64,000 nt of DNA from Bacteroides sp. GTDB lineage: Bacteria; Bacteroidota; Bacteroidia; Bacteroidales; Bacteroidaceae. Of this stretch, positions 28,927 to 36,279 are shown in pieces; within the stretch, counting starts at the first letter, position 1, and each line of letters opens with the position of its first letter. Below the pieces are notes generated by a model. It saw only the letters and a program-made list of their open reading frames with translations. It did no database searches and was not told where the DNA came from. The translations under genes and the position numbers were made by a program. The stretch covers positions 124,001 through 188,000 of the forward strand of contig NZ_JASLER010000056.1 of the NCBI RefSeq assembly GCF_030151085.1. Reading direction: 5' to 3'.

Positions 28927-28976
28927 AAAAAGAATAACATACGATATGTGACTGCATAGCCGATGTTATTCTTTTT
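28927..28976 (+). terminator. Intrinsic terminator after the SusC2 operon
   Basis: A 14-bp stem (28927-28940 with 28963-28976) with a 22-base loop, running into a T-run. It starts 8 bp past the lyase stop and separates the operon from HTCS2. Confidence 0.85.
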
Positions 28977-29014
28977 TTTATATAGTAACAGAGCCAATTT
29001 ATAATTTTATTACA

Positions 29015-29022
29015 TATCTTTG
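29015..29022 (+). promoter_or_regulatory. -7 box (TATCTTTG) for HTCS2
   Basis: A perfect TAnnTTTG match, 26 bp before the HTCS2 ATG and after a terminator. A TTG at the -33 position is not evident. Confidence 0.6.
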
Positions 29023-29048
29023 CCCCATTACCTTAAATGCGCTAAGAT

Positions 29049-32000
29049 ATGAAACGACTTTTCTTATACCTCATCGTAAATTTATTAATAGTTTCCCTCT
29101 ATGGACTCTATGGACAAAAGTCTAAATCAATCAGCTTTATTCATATAGGGTTAAATAAAGGATTGTCGCAAAGCACCGTCTTCGATATTACACAAGATAA
29201 TCAAGGCAATATGTGGTTTGCCACCCATAACGGATTAAATAAGTTCGACGGTTATGATTTCACCGTCTATCAGTATGATGAACAAGACCCACACAGCATA
29301 GGAAGTGATATTATCAGAACTTGCATAAAAGACAAACAAGGCAGAATATGGATAGGAACCGATGAAGGCCTTTCTCTCTATAACGTCAACACAGACAAAT
29401 TCGAGAACTTCACTTATCAGGAGAATGGGAAAAACCTAGCGATTAACGGCATTGTAGAAGTCAACGACAAACTACTATTACTCTATGTCAGAAAAGAGAA
29501 ATTGTTATTGTTCGATACCGAAACTTTTCAATATACCGGCAACAGTCTCACTCCTTCTCTTTCATCCATTATACCCACTGCCCTCTATCGTCAAGACGAT
29601 CATATCTATATCGGCAGTAATGAAGGAGTATTTGTTTATTCCATAGAAAAGAATACGCTGAAAAACATTGCTTCAGAAGCACTAAGAGACAAGGATATAT
29701 ACACCATTTTGCAACAATCTCCAATACATCTATGGATAGGAACTGAAGGAAGCGGATTATTTTGTATCGACCTCCGGACAAACGAAGTAAAAAGCTATAC
29801 CCGTAATCCAAAGGTTCAAAACTCCATCAGTTCCAACTACATCCGTACACTCGCCCTTGATTCACAAAACCAACTATGGATAGGAACGCTCAATTCATTG
29901 AACATTTACAATGAAAAAGAGAACAGCTTTAATGTCTACAATAGTGACCCACAGGAAAGCGGCAGTCTTTCACAAGCTTCTGTACGCGATATTTTCATGG
30001 ACTTGCAAGGCGGTATGTGGTTAGGCACTTACTTCGGCGGACTGAATTACTACCATCCTTTCAAAGACCGCTTTTATAATCTTCAATCAACAGTCAAAAG
30101 TAACTCACTAAACTGTAATATCATAGGATGTATTCAAGAAGATGCAGAAGGTAACTTATGGATAGGTACCAATAGCGGTGGAGTGAACTTCTATAATCCG
30201 CATACACAGACTTTCAAGCATTACACGCAAAAAGAGGGTATCGGTTCTAACGATGTGAAAGTAATCTATATTGATGAGACTAATGATCAGGTCTATATAG
30301 GTACACACACAGGCGGTCTTAATATCCTCCACCGCAAATCAGGACGTATTGAAACAATTTGCACGAACGAGACGAACAACGTTTATACCCTTGAACCCAC
30401 AGAAAACGGTGAATTCTGGATAAGTGGAATAAGCTCACTATTACGTTTCAATCCGAAAAACAAAAAGATCACTCCTATCCATACCCAAGCGGATGGAAGC
30501 CCTTTTCTAAACAAGCAGATTACTGCCATTGTTCGTGATAGCAAACATCGGCTTTGGCTAATTGGTGAAAAAGGCTTGGATGTGTATACAGAGACAGACG
30601 GACAATTGCTACAATGCCCTATATTGCCATCACAATTCCTCATCAATCATAAAATGGTTAACTGCGTATTCGAGTCCGGACAAAACGGCATTTTCTGGAT
30701 AGGTACTCGCAATGGCATTTACCGCTTTGACGAAAAGACGAAAGAAATCAAGCAATACACAACCGCTCAAGGACTTCCTAATAATGTAGTACATGGCATA
30801 ATGGAAGATTCATTTGGTTATCTTTGGCTTAGCACAGACAAAGGACTAAGCCGTTTTCAGCCACAAACCGAGAAATTCCGTAATTATACGGACAATGATG
30901 GAATACAGAGTAACCAATTCACCAATAATGCTTTTTGTCATACCAAGAGTGGATTGATGTATTTTGGAGGTATCAACGGAATCACTACTTTCCGACCGGA
31001 ACAGCTCCCGGACAATCCGTATATACCGCCAGTCATCATAACTCGATTGACGTTATTCAATAAAACCGTTTATCCAGGAGATGAAACAGGGATATTGGAG
31101 AAAAATATCAGCGAGATACATAGCATCACGCTGACGGCCGGACAATCTATGTTCGCATTAGAATTTGTCGTACCCAATTATATATCCGGCACCCATAATA
31201 CCTTCTCGTATAAGTTGGAAGGGTACGATAAAGAATGGTATCATTCCAAAACTTCCCGCATAGCTTCCTACTCAAATCTACCGCAAGGCACTTATCGTTT
31301 TTTAGTGAAAGCTGCCAATAGTGATGGAAGATGGAACGAACTGCCTACCAAACTGGAAATTACGATTCTTCCCGTCTGGTATAAGACTTGGTGGGCTACC
31401 TTGCTATTCATTACTCTTTTTATCGCAACCACAACCTTCATTTTCTACTATTTCTGGATGCGTAAAAGTATGAAAGCACAAATACAGATGGAGCTTGCGG
31501 ATAAAGAACGTCAAAAGGAGTTGAACGAAATGAAACTCCAGTTCTTCATCAATATCTCCCACGAACTGCGTACGCCACTTACCATGATTCTGGCTCCCCT
31601 GCAAGAAGTGCTTAGCAAGGTGACCGACCGCTGGATTCTCAAGCAACTGGAGCATGTGCAGAAGAATACAAATCGCCTCCTGCACCTGGTAAACCAACTG
31701 ATGGATTATCGCAGAGCCGAACTGGGAGTATTCCATCTCAAAGTAAGGCTCAATCCGGTGCATCAAATCGTAAAGAAAAACTTCCTCCTTTACGACCGGG
31801 TGGCACGTCATAAGAAGATTACCTACAACTTCTATTCCGAAGTCGAAGACCTCGAAGTACTATGCGATTCGAGCTATGTAGAACTTATCATCAACAATCT
31901 GATATCCAATGCCTTCAAATACACCCATGAAGGGCAAGCCATCACAGTAGCCTTGAAAAAAGAAGATGGCCGCCTATTGCTGCAGGTGCAAGATACAGGA

Positions 32001-33107
32001 ACTGGCATCCCCATCGACAAGCAAAGCAAAATATTCGAACGTTTCTATCAGATGGACAATGAACACATCGGCACCGGTATCGGGCTTTCTTTAGTACATC
32101 GGCTGGTAGAATTGCACCACGGAGAAATCAATTTAGAAAGTGCCGAAGGCGTAGGAACCACCTTCACCATCTATCTGCCCACCAACGAGGATGCTTACCA
32201 ACCCGAGGAAATAGCAACCGAAACAGGTATCAAGAACGAACAAGCCATTCACTCCACCAATAGTGCGGACATGTACCTCATGGATGCCGAAACCTGCGAC
32301 CCCGAGAGTGCTACGCCCGAAGCCGAGGAACGTCCCCGCGAAAACATCTTGATTGTAGAAGACAACACGGATATTCGCCAGTACCTCAGCACCGAGCTGG
32401 GGCAGTCGTACCGGATTCTGGAAGCGGAGAACGGAGAAGAAGCCCTGAATATACTGAAAGAACAAGAGATTGATCTTGTCCTGACCGACGTGATGATGCC
32501 GGTTATGGATGGTTTGAAGCTGTGCAAGCACATCAAGCAGAATTTATATACTTGCCACATTCCGGTGATTATGCTCTCTGCCAAGACGGATTTGAAAGAG
32601 CAGTTGGAGGGATTGCAAGTAGGTGCGGACGACTACATACCGAAACCTTTCTCGCTGGCAGTGATGACCACCAAAATCAAGAACCTCTTCCGCACCCGGC
32701 ATCGTGCCATCGAGCATTATTCCAATTCGCTGGAGATTGAACCGGAGAAGGTGGCGCTCAATGCCTTGGACGAAGAGCTACTCAAGAAGGCCGTCGAAAT
32801 AGTAGAGAAACACATGGACAACGTCGATTTCTCTACCTATGAGTTTGCCCGCGAGATGTGCATGAGCCGATCTAATCTGCACATAAAGATGAAAGCACTG
32901 ACCGGAGAGGCTACGAATGAGTTCATCCGCAAAATACGCTTCAACAAAGCATGCAAGCTGCTAAAAGAGGAGCGTTACACGGTGGCCGAAATCAGTACAT
33001 TCGTAGGGTTCAACACCCCTTCTTATTTCACTAATTGCTTCAAGAAGCACTTTGGTTGCCTTCCTTCCGAATACAGCAAGAAAGGAGGGAACACTTCCGA
33101 GGACTAA
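29049..33107 (+). CDS. Hybrid two-component system regulator (HTCS2)
   Basis: Same plan as HTCS1: signal peptide, two propellers of LWIGT-type repeats, Y_Y_Y, one membrane span (near residues 778-803), HisKA with SHELRTP (His838), ATPase, receiver with TDVMMP (Asp1147), and an AraC-type end (FNTPSYFTNCFKKHFG). Similarity to HTCS1 extends through the sensor, for example FIHIGLNKGLSQSTVFDI against FVHIGLDEGLSQSTVFDI, so the two arose by duplication and may see related ligands. Base composition shifts within the gene: the 60 bases from 29101 contain 18 G/C and the 60 from 32281 contain 41. It sits between modules C and D and could control either. Confidence 0.95.
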   Translation: MKRLFLYLIVNLLIVSLYGLYGQKSKSISFIHIGLNKGLSQSTVFDITQDNQGNMWFATHNGLNKFDGYDFTVYQYDEQDPHSIGSDIIRTCIKDKQGRIWIGTDEGLSLYNVNTDKFENFTYQENGKNLAINGIVEVNDKLLLLYVRKEKLLLFDTETFQYTGNSLTPSLSSIIPTALYRQDDHIYIGSNEGVFVYSIEKNTLKNIASEALRDKDIYTILQQSPIHLWIGTEGSGLFCIDLRTNEVKSYTRNPKVQNSISSNYIRTLALDSQNQLWIGTLNSLNIYNEKENSFNVYNSDPQESGSLSQASVRDIFMDLQGGMWLGTYFGGLNYYHPFKDRFYNLQSTVKSNSLNCNIIGCIQEDAEGNLWIGTNSGGVNFYNPHTQTFKHYTQKEGIGSNDVKVIYIDETNDQVYIGTHTGGLNILHRKSGRIETICTNETNNVYTLEPTENGEFWISGISSLLRFNPKNKKITPIHTQADGSPFLNKQITAIVRDSKHRLWLIGEKGLDVYTETDGQLLQCPILPSQFLINHKMVNCVFESGQNGIFWIGTRNGIYRFDEKTKEIKQYTTAQGLPNNVVHGIMEDSFGYLWLSTDKGLSRFQPQTEKFRNYTDNDGIQSNQFTNNAFCHTKSGLMYFGGINGITTFRPEQLPDNPYIPPVIITRLTLFNKTVYPGDETGILEKNISEIHSITLTAGQSMFALEFVVPNYISGTHNTFSYKLEGYDKEWYHSKTSRIASYSNLPQGTYRFLVKAANSDGRWNELPTKLEITILPVWYKTWWATLLFITLFIATTTFIFYYFWMRKSMKAQIQMELADKERQKELNEMKLQFFINISHELRTPLTMILAPLQEVLSKVTDRWILKQLEHVQKNTNRLLHLVNQLMDYRRAELGVFHLKVRLNPVHQIVKKNFLLYDRVARHKKITYNFYSEVEDLEVLCDSSYVELIINNLISNAFKYTHEGQAITVALKKEDGRLLLQVQDTGTGIPIDKQSKIFERFYQMDNEHIGTGIGLSLVHRLVELHHGEINLESAEGVGTTFTIYLPTNEDAYQPEEIATETGIKNEQAIHSTNSADMYLMDAETCDPESATPEAEERPRENILIVEDNTDIRQYLSTELGQSYRILEAENGEEALNILKEQEIDLVLTDVMMPVMDGLKLCKHIKQNLYTCHIPVIMLSAKTDLKEQLEGLQVGADDYIPKPFSLAVMTTKIKNLFRTRHRAIEHYSNSLEIEPEKVALNALDEELLKKAVEIVEKHMDNVDFSTYEFAREMCMSRSNLHIKMKALTGEATNEFIRKIRFNKACKLLKEERYTVAEISTFVGFNTPSYFTNCFKKHFGCLPSEYSKKGGNTSED

Positions 33108-33116
33108 ACAGTTGTA

Positions 33117-33152
33117 CTTGAGTTTGATTAAATATAGTTGATTGAACTCAAG
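33117..33152 (+). other. Hairpin just after HTCS2
   Basis: CTTGAGTT (33117-33124) pairs with AACTCAAG (33145-33152) around a 20-base AT-rich loop. There is no T-run after it, so it is at best a weak transcript end. Confidence 0.35.
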
Positions 33153-33173
33153 CTAAAATAATTGCCGAAACTC

Positions 33174-33204
33174 TTGACATCGCCTTTGCAATGTTGTATA
33201 TTTG
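33174..33204 (+). promoter_or_regulatory. Strong promoter (TTG, 20 bp, TATATTTG) in the HTCS2-lyase gap
   Basis: A -33 TTG (33174-33176) and a perfect -7 TATATTTG (33197-33204) are 20 bp apart, a near-ideal Bacteroides promoter. Transcription would start near 33211, but the only thing directly downstream is a hairpin terminator; the next real gene is over 500 bp away. Confidence 0.65.
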
Positions 33205-33210
33205 TAAAGT

Positions 33211-33277
33211 GAATTTATAGATACTTCAATTTTAAATTAGGATAAACGGAGAGGCATTGCTTCTCCGTTTCTTTTTA
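33211..33277 (+). ncRNA. Candidate small RNA of about 65-70 bases
   Basis: Predicted from a promoter (33174-33204) followed about 30 bases after the likely start by a terminator: AAACGGAGA (33244-33252), a 9-base loop, TCTCCGTTT (33262-33270), then CTTTTT. The unpaired 5' part is AU-rich. It carries no ORF of note. It could be a stand-alone regulatory RNA of the kind linked to Bacteroides glycan loci, or an attenuated leader. Ends are estimates. Confidence 0.45.
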
Positions 33278-33280
33278 CCT

Positions 33281-33723
33281 CCCACGTATTCTTACTTGAA
33301 ATACCTCATGTTTGCTCACCTAATGCTGCACTTTAGCTCCCTAAACGTGACGTTTCAGCAGGTAAAATGCCAGCCATTTGCCTTGAAAACCTCTGTGAGT
33401 TTGGCAAAAATCCTCGGCATTCCGGACAGTAAGGTGTGGCAAAACAGATGGTCCGTTCAGAGTAAACAGATGATGCGTTTGGGGTAAATAGATAGTCCAT
33501 TCAGAGCAAACACATCATCTGTTTTGATGGCACAAACGAGAGGCTGTAGCCTCACTCGGTTAATCTTTCGTAAATCTGCTCTTGACAACTCACGTCAGTT
33601 CACATACCTCTTCTTCTTTGGTTTTAGACTATTTTATCAGCCAAATGGACACAAATACCATCCTTTTGTATCACATTATAATACGTTTACACCACCCTAT
33701 AAGCCCCCTATTTGCCTATCCGC
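33281..33723. other. Gene-poor region between HTCS2 and the tandem lyases
   Basis: About 440 bp without a credible gene. Short ORFs are present, but they overlap one another in different frames and lack recognisable protein features. The region holds the imperfect 44-bp direct repeat noted separately. It may be the upstream control region of module D. Confidence 0.5.
33446..33524. repeat. Imperfect direct repeat, 44-bp period
   Basis: Two 35-bp units (33446-33480 and 33490-33524) agree at 28 of 35 positions, sharing TTCAGAG and AAACA cores with a 9-bp spacer. The start-to-start distance of 44 bp is near four helical turns. They lie about 200-280 bp before the module D -7 box. They could be binding sites or debris of an older intergenic repeat. 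Confidence 0.6.
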
Positions 33724-33731
33724 TACCTTTG
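33724..33731 (+). promoter_or_regulatory. -7 box (TACCTTTG) of module D
   Basis: A perfect TAnnTTTG match 28 bp before the first tandem lyase. The -33 position has no TTTG, suggesting activator dependence. Confidence 0.6.
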
Positions 33732-33759
33732 CTGACGAACAAAATATCAAAAGCATATT

Positions 33760-36240
33760 ATGAAAACTCTATTCACTACCTTTGTTATATTGTGCACAAT
33801 GCTAACCCATTTGCACGCTAACAATCCCATTCGGAAAGTGCCTTATCCGCAGCAGGAGCATGTCATTTATTTGAATCCCGCTCCGTTGCTTGTTCCACCT
33901 GCCATGAAGCAATCGGACTTCTTGCAATTCAACCTATCACCAAACAAAGACTTTAAAGGTAACAACAATATCCTATCCAAGCCCGTGCCTTGGTGCGTGT
34001 TCAATCCACATCAGACGCTCAGCTCCGGCACGTGGTACTGGCGTTTCCGCTCCATCAGCAAGTCGGGCGAAGAAATGCCTTGGAGTGAGACGTACAGTTT
34101 CACGGTGACCGATGACACGCCCCGATTCGCTACGCCCCCGTTCAGCGTATTCATGGAAAATGCACCCAAAGAATATCCGCGTATCTTCTGTTTCCTGAAA
34201 GACAATATGGAACAAGCGCGCAAGCAAGTACGCTCGCATCCTGAATTCGAAGCCATGATAGACGAAGGCCGCAACGCACTGAGCATAGACTACAGCAACG
34301 ACACCAAGCCTTACAACCAAATAACCTTGATGGCTGCCGACTGCGACAAACTGAACACTGCCTACCAAATGTTGCAACGTGACCTCTATGCTGATAAAAT
34401 GGTAAAGAACGTGCGCTGTCTGCTCTCCACCGAACCAGACCCCAAAGTGATAGCCAATGACTTCAATGCCGGCGAACTGGTATATACACTGGCGTGCACC
34501 TACGATAACTGCCCGGACCGCTTCACTCCCGAAGAACGGAAACAGATAGAAACCATTATTATGAATACGCTAACCCAATACTACACTTCACGCATATTGG
34601 GACGCGAGGAAAACATGTTCTTCGACGAACACTTCTGGCAGTTCACTTTCCGCCATTTCCTGCAAGGGGCTTTGGTATTATACGATAAATATCCTTTGGC
34701 AAAAGAATATATGGAGTACAGTTACGAACTCTGGACCTCCCGTGCCCCCGCCTCCGGCTTCAACCGCAGCGGAGCCTGGCACAACGGTACAAACTACTTC
34801 AGTGCCAACGCCATCAGTCTGGCATATACGGCTACCTTGTTCAGTCACCTCACGGGAGTGGACTTCATGCAACACCCGTGGTACAAAAACGCCGGTTTAG
34901 CCATAGCCTATAGCTGGCAACCGGGATCACTGAGCAACGGTTTTGGCGACGGCCATGAGAATACCAACAGTAAGCCTCTGCGCATCCGTAGCGCCTTTGC
35001 CGATTTCATGTCCCGCAACACGGGCGATCCCTATGCCACTTGGTATTCATCTATCAACGACCGATACAAAAACGAATTCGAAACACGTCTCTATCGCATG
35101 GCAAGCGGAAAGCAACGCCCTGCACAAGCCTCCCTGCCCACCGATGCCCCCAAAGCCGTATGGTTTAAAGATTGTGGCGAAATGATAGCCAACAGTGACT
35201 TGAACGACTTAAAGCGGAATATCAGTCTGAGCTTCCATTCCAGTCCATTCGGTTCGGGCAATCACACCCACTCCAACCAAAACGCTTTTAACCTGCATTA
35301 TGGTGGAGAAGCTGTTTACCGTGCCGTAGGTAACTACATGAAATTCGATGATCCGCACAATCTATTGTCTTATCGCAACACCCGCGCATACAATACCTTA
35401 TTAATAGACGGCATCGGACAACCCTTTACGCAACTCGCCAACGGTTACATCACACGTATGTTTAACGGCGACCACTTGTCATACGCCTTAGGAGACGCTT
35501 CCAATGCTTATTGTGGCATCAGCGAAATAAACTATTGGGTACGTGCCTTCGCCGAAAACAAGCTGGAGCAATCCGCCGAAAACGGCTTCGGAGCGACACC
35601 GTTGAAGAAGTATCGCCGTCATATCTTCCTGTTGCACCCCAACACGGTAGTTATCTACGACGAGCTGGAAGCAGAGAAAGCCGTACGTTGGGATTGGTTA
35701 CTACACAGCCCTGTGAAATTCGAGATTGACGAAGCTACAGCAACTCTGGTTACAGTCAATAAGGAGAAACAGTTCGCCTCCGTAGCCCGCCTTTTCAGTG
35801 AACAGCCGTGCAATCTTAGTCAAACTGACCAATACGCCGCCGCCCCCAACCGGAAGAACGCTGAACGTGGCGAAGATTTCACCAATCCGTGGTCATTGAC
35901 TGCCAGCTTCGGTCCCAGCAAAGCAAACCGTATATTGACCATTATCCAATTAGAGGCCGACGGAAAACAAGCTGCGGATATAACCCGTAAAGACAATCAG
36001 CTTCAATGTGGCGATTGGACGATTGAAGCGGAATTGAATGCTAAACGTCCGGCTAGTTTGTACATTCATCATAATAAGAATAAAGCGACCTTCAGCTACG
36101 GAAAGAAGGGTCCCATCATAAACGGGCAAAGCTACTCGTGCAAGAAAGCCGATGCCTCTGTGCTCTATGACGCCATAAACGGAGAATGGAAGACGCAAGA
36201 GATGAGCGATCAGTGCATACAAACGATGGGTAAATGGTAA
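33760..36240 (+). CDS. Heparinase II/III-fold lyase (DUF4962-type), tandem copy 1
   Basis: Probable uronate-polymer lyase with signal peptide MKTLFTTFVILCTML to HAN. N-terminal strands (YLNPAPLLVPPAMKQSDFLQ; SSGTWYWRFRSISKSG), a helical toroid with EHFWQFTFRHFLQGALVLYD and AWHNGTNYFSANAIS, then a beta-sandwich with GSGNHTHSNQNAFNLHY (His502, His504) and KKYRRHIFLLHPNTVVIYDE. The plan is that of the 922-residue lyase but about 100 residues shorter. The next gene is a close paralogue with near-identical motif order. PL15-type exolytic heparinases of Bacteroides have a comparable plan; the substrate here is not determined. Confidence 0.82.
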   Translation: MKTLFTTFVILCTMLTHLHANNPIRKVPYPQQEHVIYLNPAPLLVPPAMKQSDFLQFNLSPNKDFKGNNNILSKPVPWCVFNPHQTLSSGTWYWRFRSISKSGEEMPWSETYSFTVTDDTPRFATPPFSVFMENAPKEYPRIFCFLKDNMEQARKQVRSHPEFEAMIDEGRNALSIDYSNDTKPYNQITLMAADCDKLNTAYQMLQRDLYADKMVKNVRCLLSTEPDPKVIANDFNAGELVYTLACTYDNCPDRFTPEERKQIETIIMNTLTQYYTSRILGREENMFFDEHFWQFTFRHFLQGALVLYDKYPLAKEYMEYSYELWTSRAPASGFNRSGAWHNGTNYFSANAISLAYTATLFSHLTGVDFMQHPWYKNAGLAIAYSWQPGSLSNGFGDGHENTNSKPLRIRSAFADFMSRNTGDPYATWYSSINDRYKNEFETRLYRMASGKQRPAQASLPTDAPKAVWFKDCGEMIANSDLNDLKRNISLSFHSSPFGSGNHTHSNQNAFNLHYGGEAVYRAVGNYMKFDDPHNLLSYRNTRAYNTLLIDGIGQPFTQLANGYITRMFNGDHLSYALGDASNAYCGISEINYWVRAFAENKLEQSAENGFGATPLKKYRRHIFLLHPNTVVIYDELEAEKAVRWDWLLHSPVKFEIDEATATLVTVNKEKQFASVARLFSEQPCNLSQTDQYAAAPNRKNAERGEDFTNPWSLTASFGPSKANRILTIIQLEADGKQAADITRKDNQLQCGDWTIEAELNAKRPASLYIHHNKNKATFSYGKKGPIINGQSYSCKKADASVLYDAINGEWKTQEMSDQCIQTMGKW

Positions 36241-36279
36241 GTCGATACAGAAGTAATAATCACTAAAACAAAAAGATAT

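Noticed and set aside
33117..33152. True terminator after HTCS2
   Set aside because: Only 8 pairs with a long loop and no T-run; recorded as a weak hairpin instead.
33257..33821. Several overlapping short + ORFs (about 60-80 codons) between HTCS2 and the tandem lyases
   Set aside because: They overlap one another in different frames, have no signal, motif or ribosome-binding site, and cover a terminator and an intergenic repeat. One runs into the true lyase start. Treated as non-coding.
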